Both the position numbers and the translations under genes were made by a program. Positions 1 to 6,491 of a DNA stretch of 8,469 nucleotides are shown here, in pieces. Position 1 is the stretch's first letter. Each line of letters opens with the position of its first letter. Under the pieces are notes generated by a model. The model ran no database searches. It had not been told where the DNA came from and was given only the letters and a program-made list of their open reading frames with translations. The DNA comes from Sulfurovaceae bacterium (GTDB lineage: Bacteria > Campylobacterota > Campylobacteria > Campylobacterales > Sulfurovaceae): NCBI GenBank assembly GCA_029933395.1, contig JAOZOG010000059.1, positions 2,563 through 11,031 on the forward strand, written 5' to 3'.

Positions 1-237
1 TGGCGGTTGCCGACACTCAAGGAGTCCTATACGATCGTCGATCTGACGCGCGATAGACCGGCGCTCAAAAAAGGATTCGAGATACGTATCGATGAAAAAT
101 TCTGGACATCGACGCTTTTTGTGGACCATCCCGAGAAAGAGGCTTGGCGACTCTCGATGAGCTATGGAGAAGCGGAACCCTATCGAAAAAGCCGCACCTA
201 TCATGTGCGCTGTGTCAGAGGCAATCCGGTCCACTGA
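1..237 (+). CDS. DUF1566 / Lcl C-terminal-like domain protein, C-terminal fragment
   Basis: This is the last 78 codons of a gene that begins before the window; the frame is open from base 1 and ends at TGA 235-237. A TTG at base 7 could be read as a start, but it lies inside a conserved motif, so it is not one. The visible end has the hallmarks of the DUF1566 (Lcl C-terminal) family: an opening W-R-L-P-T-x-K-E, then F-W-T-S-T, then A-W near the middle, a short glycine turn, and a closing V-R-C-V-R-G. Proteins with this domain are often exported or surface-linked, but their biochemical role is mostly unknown, so no function is assigned. The next gene starts 12 bases downstream, which suggests co-transcription. 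The signal peptide and any N-terminal domains lie outside the window. Confidence 0.75.
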   Translation, partial: WRLPTLKESYTIVDLTRDRPALKKGFEIRIDEKFWTSTLFVDHPEKEAWRLSMSYGEAEPYRKSRTYHVRCVRGNPVH

Positions 238-249
238 TGAAGATCTGAT

Positions 250-2037
250 ATGAAGACAAAGGAAGATATGCTCCAATCCCAAAACTGTACGATCAAAAAT
301 GTTCTGCGGGAAGCACTTGGCTATAAAAATGCACTGATCAAAGGGAATCTGGTAGCGATCGTCGCTACACTGATCACTGTGGTGATTCCACTCTTCATCC
401 CTGTACTGGTCGACGAGTTGCTGCTGCATAACGGTGATGAGATGACGGGGTGGGTGAGAGATCACCTCTTTGCGATGACACTGAGCGGCTATGTGTTCTT
501 TTTCCTGATATTGACACTGGTATTGCGCACGGCAGGATTTCTGCTCAATGTACTGCAGGTCAAAACTTTCCTGGGCGTCTCCAAAGATATCTCTTTCAAA
601 CTGCGCAGAAGAGCGGTAGAGCATCTCGAGAAAGTCTCTCTCAAAGAGTATGAGATGGTCTCTCCCGGAGCGGTAACCTCCAAATTGGTCACCGATGTCA
701 ACACGGTAGACAGTTTCATCGGGACGACCGTGAGCAAATTTATCATCTCGATTCTGACACTGCTCTTTACGGCGGTCGTTTTGTTGCTGATACACTGGGA
801 GCTTGCGATTTTTATTCTGATCACCAATCCAATTGTCGTCTTTTTTACTGCGAAACTGGCACGGAATGTGGGAAAACTCAAGCGCAAGGAAAATGGCGCA
901 GTCGAACTCTTCCAGTCTTCGCTCAATGAGACGCTGGAGCTGTTTCATCAGATCAAAGCGGCCAACAAAGAGGTCTTTTTCTTCTCCCGGATCAGTGACC
1001 AGGCAGAATCGCTCCGGGATACATCCATCGCGTTTGGTTGGAAGAGCGACAGGGCGATCCGCCTCTCATTTCTCGTCTTTCTGGGTGGCTATGAGATCTT
1101 TCGTGCGGTGAGTATTCTGGCGGTTGCCTACAGTGATTTGAGTGTCGGATTGATGCTGGCGATTTTTGGCTATCTCTGGATTATGATGACACCGACGCAG
1201 GATATCATCAACTTTCAATACGCCTTTGCCAATGCCAAAGCTGCCTGCAAACGTATCAATACGATCTTTGCTATGGAGAGAGAACCGGTGGTAGCGCATC
1301 CGAAAGATCCCTTCATCGAGATGGAAGCTGTCTCGATCGAGGTGAAGGATCTGAATTTTGCCTACTTTCCCGACAAACCGATCCTCAAATCCGTCTCACT
1401 CTCTATCCCCCGGGGCGCAAAGGTGGCACTGGTGGGTGCCAGCGGCAGCGGAAAAACCACACTGGCGAATATACTGGTAGGATTCTATCCTGTGACAGAG
1501 GGTGAAATCCTCTATAATGGCGTTTCAGAAAAAGAGATCGATTTGGCGACGATCCGCTCCAATATCCATCTTATCTTACAGCATCCTAAACTCTTTAATG
1601 ATACAATGCTGTTTAATCTGACACTGGGAAAAGCACACAGTGAAGAGGAGATCCGCAGGGCGCTTCATATCGCTCAGCTGGATGAGGTGGTAGCGTACCT
1701 GCATGAAGGGCTGGAGACACTGGTCGGTAAAGACGGGATCAAACTGAGCGGCGGACAGCGCCAGCGTGTAGCGATCGCGAGAATGGTCTTGAGTGACCCC
1801 AAAGTCGTCATATTGGACGAATCGACTTCCGCATTGGATATCCATACGGAGAGCAGGCTTTTCGAGGCATTGACAGAATTTCTGGCGAAGAAGACGGTGA
1901 TCACAATCGCACACCGCATCAGTACGATCAAGAGTGCAGAGTTGGTCTATGTACTCGAAAACGGAGAGGTGGCGGACAGTGGATCGCCGCAGGAGTTGAT
2001 GGAGAAAGATAGCAGCTATTTTAGCAGTATGATTTGA
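250..2037 (+). CDS. ABC exporter half-transporter (fused membrane and ATPase domains)
   Basis: This 595-residue protein has an N-terminal type-1 exporter membrane domain followed by one nucleotide-binding domain, so it should act as a homodimer (or heterodimer) in the inner membrane. Hydrophobic segments lie near residues 33-58, 80-102, 164-182, 184-200 and 274-316. The ATPase domain is intact: Walker A G-A-S-G-S-G-K-T-T 396-404, Q-loop Q444, signature L-S-G-G-Q 499-503, Walker B with D523 and E524, D-loop S-A-L-D 527-530, and H-loop H555. There is no N-terminal C39 peptidase domain. Length and order match MsbA/lipid- or oligosaccharide-flippase-type exporters, but the substrate cannot be read from sequence. 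The neighbour uppP makes an envelope-lipid role plausible; this is inference. The ATG at 250 has a weak GAAGA (239-243) six bases upstream. ATG 268 (Met7) is an alternative, with GGAAG (261-265) only two bases from it. Confidence 0.93.
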   Translation: MKTKEDMLQSQNCTIKNVLREALGYKNALIKGNLVAIVATLITVVIPLFIPVLVDELLLHNGDEMTGWVRDHLFAMTLSGYVFFFLILTLVLRTAGFLLNVLQVKTFLGVSKDISFKLRRRAVEHLEKVSLKEYEMVSPGAVTSKLVTDVNTVDSFIGTTVSKFIISILTLLFTAVVLLLIHWELAIFILITNPIVVFFTAKLARNVGKLKRKENGAVELFQSSLNETLELFHQIKAANKEVFFFSRISDQAESLRDTSIAFGWKSDRAIRLSFLVFLGGYEIFRAVSILAVAYSDLSVGLMLAIFGYLWIMMTPTQDIINFQYAFANAKAACKRINTIFAMEREPVVAHPKDPFIEMEAVSIEVKDLNFAYFPDKPILKSVSLSIPRGAKVALVGASGSGKTTLANILVGFYPVTEGEILYNGVSEKEIDLATIRSNIHLILQHPKLFNDTMLFNLTLGKAHSEEEIRRALHIAQLDEVVAYLHEGLETLVGKDGIKLSGGQRQRVAIARMVLSDPKVVILDESTSALDIHTESRLFEALTEFLAKKTVITIAHRISTIKSAELVYVLENGEVADSGSPQELMEKDSSYFSSMI

Positions 2038-2040
2038 TTT

Positions 2041-2046
2041 GGAAGG
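2041..2046 (+). promoter_or_regulatory. ribosome binding site fixing the TTG start of uppP
   Basis: GGAAGG lies just after the stop codon of the ABC exporter and six bases before the TTG at 2053. It is the reason for choosing this non-ATG start. Confidence 0.75.
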
Positions 2047-2052
2047 ATAAGT

Positions 2053-2817
2053 TTGGATATTTTGCAGGCGATAATCATCGGGATTATCGAGGGTTTTACA
2101 GAGTTTTTGCCTATCTCATCGACAGGCCATATGATCGTAGCGGGAAAATTTCTGGGGATTGAAGAGACAGCACTCGTCAAAGCCTATGAAGTGATCATTC
2201 AGTTTGCCGCGATACTGGCTGTGATGTTGATCTATCGGGACAAATTGAGTTTTACGAAAATCGAACTCTGGAAAAAGCTGATACTGGCTTTCTTACCGAT
2301 TGCTATTGTCGGGTATCTTTTCAAGGATCAAATCAAAGTACTCTTCTCTGTCGAAGTGGTCGCTACGATGTTTATTGTCGGCGGAATTGTCTTCTTGTTT
2401 GCAGAGTACTACTACAGGGAGGAGAAGAGCTATACGGTCGATGTCGAAGCGGTGAGTTATCGGCAGGCACTCTGGGTAGGTATCGCACAGGTCTTCTCTC
2501 TGGTGCCGGGGACGAGCAGGGCAGGTGCTACGATCATAGGAGGACTGTTGACTGGTCTGGATCGCAAAAGCAGCGCAGAGTTCTCTTTCCTTCTTGCGAT
2601 TCCCGTGATGACTGCGGTGAGTGGATACGATCTTCTCAAGCACTATCAGGATTTTGCTGATGCAAACTGGGGTGCTTTTCTGGTCGGTTTTGTGGTGGCA
2701 TTTGTCGTAGCGTATCTGACAATCAAACTTTTCCTGGCCTTTTTGCAGCGCTTCACCTTTGTGCCTTTCGGTATCTACCGGATCGTGTTTGGTGTGATAT
2801 TGCTCTATCTTTTCTGA
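2053..2817 (+). CDS. uppP: undecaprenyl-diphosphatase (BacA/UppP family)
   Basis: The 254-residue integral membrane protein belongs to the BacA/UppP family, which dephosphorylates undecaprenyl pyrophosphate to regenerate the lipid carrier for peptidoglycan and other surface glycans; overproduction in other bacteria gives bacitracin resistance. Two family signatures are visible. The first is the E-x-x-x-E motif (E13, E17) running into F-L-P-I-S-S-T-G-H at residues 18-26. The second is P-G-T-S-R-A-G at 152-158, with R156 the likely pyrophosphate-binding arginine. The rest is mostly hydrophobic helices, as expected. It is slightly shorter than the E. coli protein (about 273). TTG is taken as the start because a strong GGAAGG sits six bases upstream and the family's N-terminus begins right there; the first in-frame ATG would cut off the E-x-x-x-E motif. 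It follows the ABC exporter by 15 bases and probably shares its transcript. Confidence 0.95.
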   Translation: MDILQAIIIGIIEGFTEFLPISSTGHMIVAGKFLGIEETALVKAYEVIIQFAAILAVMLIYRDKLSFTKIELWKKLILAFLPIAIVGYLFKDQIKVLFSVEVVATMFIVGGIVFLFAEYYYREEKSYTVDVEAVSYRQALWVGIAQVFSLVPGTSRAGATIIGGLLTGLDRKSSAEFSFLLAIPVMTAVSGYDLLKHYQDFADANWGAFLVGFVVAFVVAYLTIKLFLAFLQRFTFVPFGIYRIVFGVILLYLF

Positions 2818-2827
2818 CCCGGGTCAG
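2814..2827. repeat. perfect 14-bp palindrome spanning the uppP stop codon
   Basis: CTGACCCGGGTCAG reads the same on both strands and contains the uppP TGA stop (2815-2817). As RNA it could form only a short stem with a small CCGG loop, and no T-run follows, so it is not a normal intrinsic terminator by itself. It could be a protein-binding site or chance. Confidence 0.5.
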
Positions 2828-2834
2828 TGAGATC

Positions 2835-2887
2835 TTGAACTTATCGAGTTTCCCCAGGGTGACTCTCTTAAGTTCAAAATTTATTTT
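2835..2887 (+). terminator. inverted repeat followed by T-rich tract; possible terminator or helicase leader structure
   Basis: TTGAACTTA (2835-2843) and TAAGTTCAA (2869-2877) are a perfect 9-bp inverted repeat. Inside it, GAGT (2846-2849) can pair with ACTC (2862-2865). TTTATTTT (2880-2887) follows almost directly. The shape fits a weak, AT-rich intrinsic terminator after uppP. It could instead be a structured 5' leader of the helicase gene, whose ATG is 41 bases further on. A weak promoter reading also exists: GTGACT 2859-2864, a 17-base spacer, TATTTT 2882-2887. Confidence 0.4.
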
Positions 2888-2928
2888 GGACATTCGCGGG
2901 AAGGCTTTTCCGTATTCAAAGGCAAGAT

Positions 2929-4314
2929 ATGACATTTAACGAGTTTGACTTTCATCCCGATATACGCAAAGGGGTGAAGATAGCGGGGTTCAAGGAACCG
3001 AGCCCCATACAGGAGATGGCGATACCGATTATCGCCGCGGGCAATGATATGGTAGGGCAGGCGCATACCGGTACCGGTAAAACAGCGGCTTTCGGCCTGC
3101 CGATGATGGACAAGATCGCCAAAGGCGAAATAGAACGGGCGCTGGTGATCACCCCGACAAGAGAGCTGGCGACTCAGGTCAGCGACGAGCTTTACCATCT
3201 GGGGCGCTTCGCGGGTATCAGGACTTTGACCGTTTATGGCGGTGTTGGATACGGCAGGCAGATCGCACTGATCCACAAGGGCGTACAGATCGTCGTCGCG
3301 ACACCGGGAAGACTCAAGGATCTTTACCGAAAAGGCAAAATCGATGTCTTCAATCCCGAGATCGTCGTGCTGGACGAAGCGGACGAGATGCTCGATATGG
3401 GCTTCCTCGAGGAGATCAAAGAGATCTTCGAATATATCCCCCAAAACAGGCAGACACTGCTCTTTTCCGCTACGATGCCAGAACCGATCAAAGAGTTGGC
3501 AGATGAGATCCTCTACCATCCAGAATTTATCTCCGTCGTGAGCGAGGATGATGCAACCACCAATAATATTATCGATCAGCGCTACTATGTGATCAATGAA
3601 AACGAACGGGATGATGCGATCGTCAGACTTCTGGAGACGGAAGAGACCGATAAATGTATCGTCTTTTGCCGTATGAAGCGTGAAGTGGATCGCCTCAGCG
3701 ACTATCTCTCGGCACTGGGATTCAATGCCAAGGGGCTGCATGGGGATATGGAGCAGCCTGAGCGTGACGAGATGATCAAAGGCTACAGAAGAGGGCAGAT
3801 CAAAATCATGGTAGCGACCGATGTCGCTTCTCGGGGGCTGGATGTCAAAAATGTCAGTCATGTCTTCAACTATCATATTCCCTTCGATCCGCAGAGTTAC
3901 GTGCACCGTATCGGACGAACCGGGCGGGCAGGCAAAAGCGGCCAGGCGATCACGCTGGTCTCTACGGGTGAGTTCAGAGAGTTGCAGCGGATCAAAAAAG
4001 AGGTTGGTGCCGAGATGCGATTGGCAACGATCGAAAACGGAGAGGGGATGAGCGAGTCAACACTGGAGGGTCTGGCTGAAAAGATACGAAGTAGTGAGGT
4101 TCATCCCGATGTCGAGAGGATGATGGAGAGAGTGAAAGATATGGATCATATCCTTTTGCTCAAAAAGCTCTTCTCTCTTTTGATGGATCGGGAAAAAAGC
4201 AATACCGGAGAGAGGATCGGTCTGGATCAGAATATGGTGGACCAAATGATGGATAATTACAAAGATGAAAAGCGCTCCGAACGCAGTGGCGGCAGACGGA
4301 GAAGACGTCGGTAG
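2929..4314 (+). CDS. DEAD-box ATP-dependent RNA helicase
   Basis: The 461-residue protein is a cytoplasmic DEAD-box helicase, which uses ATP to unwind short RNA duplexes in ribosome assembly, mRNA turnover or cold adaptation. The core motifs are complete and in order: Q-motif with F21 and Q28; motif I A-H-T-G-T-G-K-T 45-52; Ia P-T-R-E-L-A 76-81; II D-E-A-D 149-152; III S-A-T 180-182; V A-T-D-V-A-S-R-G-L-D 296-305; VI H-R-I-G-R-T-G-R 326-333. After the second RecA-like domain comes a polar extension of about 120 residues ending in a basic tail, G-G followed by six arginines, likely to bind RNA non-specifically. This resembles DeaD/CsdA- or RhlE-type enzymes, but the subfamily is not certain, so no symbol is given. 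AAAGG (2918-2922) sits six bases before the ATG. It is flanked by gaps of 111 and 114 bases, so it may be its own transcription unit. Confidence 0.95.
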   Translation: MTFNEFDFHPDIRKGVKIAGFKEPSPIQEMAIPIIAAGNDMVGQAHTGTGKTAAFGLPMMDKIAKGEIERALVITPTRELATQVSDELYHLGRFAGIRTLTVYGGVGYGRQIALIHKGVQIVVATPGRLKDLYRKGKIDVFNPEIVVLDEADEMLDMGFLEEIKEIFEYIPQNRQTLLFSATMPEPIKELADEILYHPEFISVVSEDDATTNNIIDQRYYVINENERDDAIVRLLETEETDKCIVFCRMKREVDRLSDYLSALGFNAKGLHGDMEQPERDEMIKGYRRGQIKIMVATDVASRGLDVKNVSHVFNYHIPFDPQSYVHRIGRTGRAGKSGQAITLVSTGEFRELQRIKKEVGAEMRLATIENGEGMSESTLEGLAEKIRSSEVHPDVERMMERVKDMDHILLLKKLFSLLMDREKSNTGERIGLDQNMVDQMMDNYKDEKRSERSGGRRRRRR

Positions 4315-4370
4315 AGTGGCAGAATGGAAGCAATTGCAAATGCCCCTTATCGTTTTGCCGGGACTTTAAG

Positions 4371-4397
4371 TTGGAACAAGCAAAATTGTTTTAAAAT
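4371..4397 (+). promoter_or_regulatory. candidate sigma-70-type promoter for the oad-pckA operon
   Basis: In the AT-rich gap before oadG, TAAAAT (4392-4397) matches five of six bases of a -10 box, and TTGGAA (4371-4376) is a partial -35 box at a short 15-base spacing. Transcription would start near 4404, upstream of the oadG ribosome binding site. Campylobacterota often have weak -35 boxes, so the -10 is the stronger part. The rest of the 4315-4428 gap shows no good terminator for the helicase gene. Confidence 0.4.
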
Positions 4398-4414
4398 TGG
4401 GAAATAAAAGTTAT

Positions 4415-4421
4415 AAGAAGG
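4415..4421 (+). promoter_or_regulatory. ribosome binding site fixing the oadG start
   Basis: AAGAAGG ends seven bases before ATG 4429. The in-frame TTG at 4423 would lie one base from it and is therefore ruled out. The same AAGAAGG with a seven-base spacer recurs before oadA (4673-4679). Confidence 0.75.
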
Positions 4422-4428
4422 TTTGCCG

Positions 4429-4671
4429 ATGGAAATTAATCTGGTAAGTGAGGGTCTTAAATTCATGGTGCTGGGAATGATTGTCGTTTTCGTCTTCCTG
4501 GCCGTACTGGTCGAGCTGATGAAGCTGCAGGCGAAACTGATTGCCAAGTATTTTCCGGAGAAAGAGCCGGAGGCCAAGATGCAGGCGCCCCGGGTCCCTG
4601 CGACAGATGAAGCATCCAGAACCGCTGCGATCATTGCGGCAATTGCAGAGTTCAAGAAAAACAAATCATAA
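4429..4671 (+). CDS. oadG: oxaloacetate decarboxylase Na+ pump, gamma subunit (OadG)
   Basis: This 80-residue protein has the layout of OadG: a short N-terminal stretch, one membrane helix at about residues 10-30 containing the G-M-x-x-V-F-x-F-L core typical of the family, then a charged/proline-containing linker and a C-terminal A-A-I-I-A-A-I-A helix with a lysine-rich end. OadG anchors the complex, holding the cytoplasmic alpha subunit to the membrane beta subunit, and in enteric bacteria its C-terminal tail binds the alpha subunit and Zn2+. The histidine-rich tail known from enteric OadG is absent here. It is the first gene of the operon, 15 bases before oadA; the gamma-alpha-beta order is the same as in the classical oadGAB cluster. 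The family is fast-evolving, so identity rests on the membrane-helix motif, size and position. Confidence 0.88.
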   Translation: MEINLVSEGLKFMVLGMIVVFVFLAVLVELMKLQAKLIAKYFPEKEPEAKMQAPRVPATDEASRTAAIIAAIAEFKKNKS

Positions 4672-4686
4672 CAAGAAGGTAGTAGT

Positions 4687-6489
4687 ATGGCAAAAAAATA
4701 TATTGATGTGATGGATACCACTTTCAGGGACGGATTTCAATCCGTCTTTGGAGGCAGGGTTCTGATGGATGACTTCTTTCCTGCCGTTGAGGCAGCGAAA
4801 GAGGCAGGTATCAAACATTTCGAGTTTGGCGGCGGTGCCAGATTTCAAACGCTTTTCTTCTATCTTCAAGAGAATGCCTTTGATATGATGGATCGTTTCC
4901 GTGAGGTTGCAGGTCCGGAAGCAAACCTTCAGGTTCTGGCAAGAGGAATCAATACGGTGATGCTCGAAACGGGAAGCCGGGAGATGATCGATCTCTTCGC
5001 CAAGATGTTCAAAAAACATGGTACGACAACGGTGCGAAACTTCGATGCACTCAATGATGTCGACAACCTGATCTACAGTGGCGAGTGTATCAAAAAGCAT
5101 GGCCTCAACCATGAAGTCGTCGTCACGATGATGGACCTCCCACCAGGATGCACCGGGGCGCACGACGTACCCTTCTACAAAAAGACTTTGACCAGTATTC
5201 TTGATAGCGGCTTGCCGTTTGATTCTGTCTGTTTCAAAGATGCCAGCGGAACCTCCAACCCCAATAAAGTCTATGAGACGATCAAGATGGCGCGAAAGCT
5301 GCTGGGCAAGGATGCACACCTGAGACTGCATACTCACGAGACTGCCGGTGTCAGTGTCGCCTGCTATCTCGCTGCACTGGAAGCTGGAGCCAACGGTATC
5401 GATATGGCTGCTTCTCCGGTCAGTGGAGGAACGGCTCAGCCGGATATCCTGACGATGCTCCATGCAACAAAAGGGACAGAATACAATCTGGGGGACCTCG
5501 AACTGCCCAAGATCCTCAAATACGAAGAGCGTCTGCATCAGTGCCTGGATGACTATATGATTCCGCCGGAAGCGACGCAGGTCTCTCCATTGATCCCCTT
5601 CTCTCCTATGCCTGGCGGCGCATTGACAGCCAATACGCAGATGATGCGAGACAGTGGTAACCTTGACAAATTCGATGAGGTAATCCTGGCGATGAAAGAG
5701 GTAGTGGAGCGTGGCGGATATGGTACATCGGTCACACCTGTCAGTCAATTCTACTGGCAGCAGGCATATGCCAATGTGATGTTCGGACCGTGGAAGCAGA
5801 TCGCGCCAGGATATGGCCGAATGGTTCTGGGTTACTTCGGCAAGACTCCGGTCGCACCGGATCCTGAGATTGTCAAATTGGCAGAGAAGAAACTCAAGCT
5901 GGAGCCAACCACTGAGAATCCTCTCGATATTGCCGATCGTGACGAGACCAAATCGATCGCACACTGGAAAAAGGTGCTCGAAGAGGAGAATCTGGAAGTG
6001 ACCGATGAAAATATTTTCATTGCGGCCTCCTGTGACAAGAAAGGTATTGCGTTCCTCAAGGGTGAAGGCCCATTGATGGTAAGAAAGAAGAGTGAAGAAG
6101 AAAATAAAGGTGGAGAAGTAGATATGGCAGGAAATTATACAGTAGTAGTCGATGGTAAAAAGTATAGTGTACAGGTAGCTGAAGGTAATGCAGATATTCA
6201 GGTCACCGAGTCTGCCGCACCGGCGGCACAGGCTGCTCCCGCACCTACAGCGACTCTGGTAGAGGGGGGAGAAGGAAGCATCAAAATCAATTCTCAGACA
6301 CCTGGAAATGTATGGAAAATTCTTCTCTCTCCGGGAGATGCCGTCAAAGAGGGCGACAAAATTATGATTCTTGAGGCGATGAAAATGGAGATCGATATCG
6401 CTGCGCCGCAGGATGGTGTGATCAAATCCATCAACGTCAATGTCAACGATTCAGTTAACGATGGGCAACTTCTGGCCACAATGGAGTAG
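4687..6489 (+). CDS. oadA: carboxyltransferase/biotin-carrier alpha subunit of oxaloacetate decarboxylase (OadA; PycB-like)
   Basis: The 600-residue cytoplasmic subunit moves the carboxyl group from oxaloacetate to its own biotin (or the reverse). The N-terminal TIM-barrel carboxyltransferase (about 1-280) shows D-T-T-F-R-D-G-F-Q-S at 10-19. The likely metal ligands are D15, H215 and H217 (L-H-T-H-E 214-218), with the likely carboxylated lysine K184 in F-K-D-A-S-G. A conserved PYC/OADA domain follows (about 290-475), then a Pro/Ala-rich linker (about 515-530) and a C-terminal biotinyl domain with the acceptor K566 in E-A-M-K-M, 34 residues from the end. R-D-G-F-Q-S replaces the usual R-D-A-H-Q-S, as I recall for Campylobacter PycB. 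No biotin carboxylase gene lies in the window. The oadB/oadG neighbours favour the Na+-pump role; a PycB role with a distant PycA is the alternative. The start has AAGAAGG seven bases upstream. An internal start-like site lies at 6124. Confidence 0.93.
   Translation: MAKKYIDVMDTTFRDGFQSVFGGRVLMDDFFPAVEAAKEAGIKHFEFGGGARFQTLFFYLQENAFDMMDRFREVAGPEANLQVLARGINTVMLETGSREMIDLFAKMFKKHGTTTVRNFDALNDVDNLIYSGECIKKHGLNHEVVVTMMDLPPGCTGAHDVPFYKKTLTSILDSGLPFDSVCFKDASGTSNPNKVYETIKMARKLLGKDAHLRLHTHETAGVSVACYLAALEAGANGIDMAASPVSGGTAQPDILTMLHATKGTEYNLGDLELPKILKYEERLHQCLDDYMIPPEATQVSPLIPFSPMPGGALTANTQMMRDSGNLDKFDEVILAMKEVVERGGYGTSVTPVSQFYWQQAYANVMFGPWKQIAPGYGRMVLGYFGKTPVAPDPEIVKLAEKKLKLEPTTENPLDIADRDETKSIAHWKKVLEEENLEVTDENIFIAASCDKKGIAFLKGEGPLMVRKKSEEENKGGEVDMAGNYTVVVDGKKYSVQVAEGNADIQVTESAAPAAQAAPAPTATLVEGGEGSIKINSQTPGNVWKILLSPGDAVKEGDKIMILEAMKMEIDIAAPQDGVIKSINVNVNDSVNDGQLLATME
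6108..6126 (+). promoter_or_regulatory. internal in-frame translation start signal within oadA (biotin-carrier domain)
   Basis: AGGTGGAG (6108-6115), an eight-base spacer and ATG (6124-6126) make a good bacterial translation start inside oadA and in its frame at Met480. Initiation here would give a 121-residue protein with a beta-strand-rich start, the Pro/Ala linker and the whole biotinyl domain. The sequence around it resembles the true oadA start: each has a purine-rich SD, then GTAG, then ATGGCA. It may be a working second start or a relic of two fused genes. Confidence 0.45.
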
Positions 6490-6491
6490 AA

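Noticed and set aside
7..9. TTG as the start of a small 76-residue gene at the window edge
   Set aside because: The frame is open to base 1, and the TTG codes the Leu of the conserved W-R-L-P motif, so the gene starts upstream.
2881..3906. A 341-codon open frame on the minus strand opposite the helicase gene
   Set aside because: It mirrors the helicase motifs, has no recognisable domain, and is explained by codon bias on the coding strand.
4318..4358. Short inverted repeats (GGCA/TGCC, GCAATTGC, GCAAA/TTTGC) after the helicase gene as a terminator
   Set aside because: The arms are only 4-5 bp, compete with each other, and no T-run follows closely enough.
4412..4417. TATAAG as a -10 box for oadG
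   Set aside because: Transcription would start near 4424, leaving out the ribosome binding site at 4415-4421.
4423..4425. TTG as the start of oadG
   Set aside because: It is one base from the AAGAAGG ribosome binding site, while ATG 4429 has ideal spacing.
4666..5964. A 432-codon open frame on the minus strand opposite oadA
   Set aside because: It lies wholly over oadA, whose + frame has every family motif. The minus product is rich in His, Arg, Cys and Ile without any domain pattern, as expected of a mirror frame.
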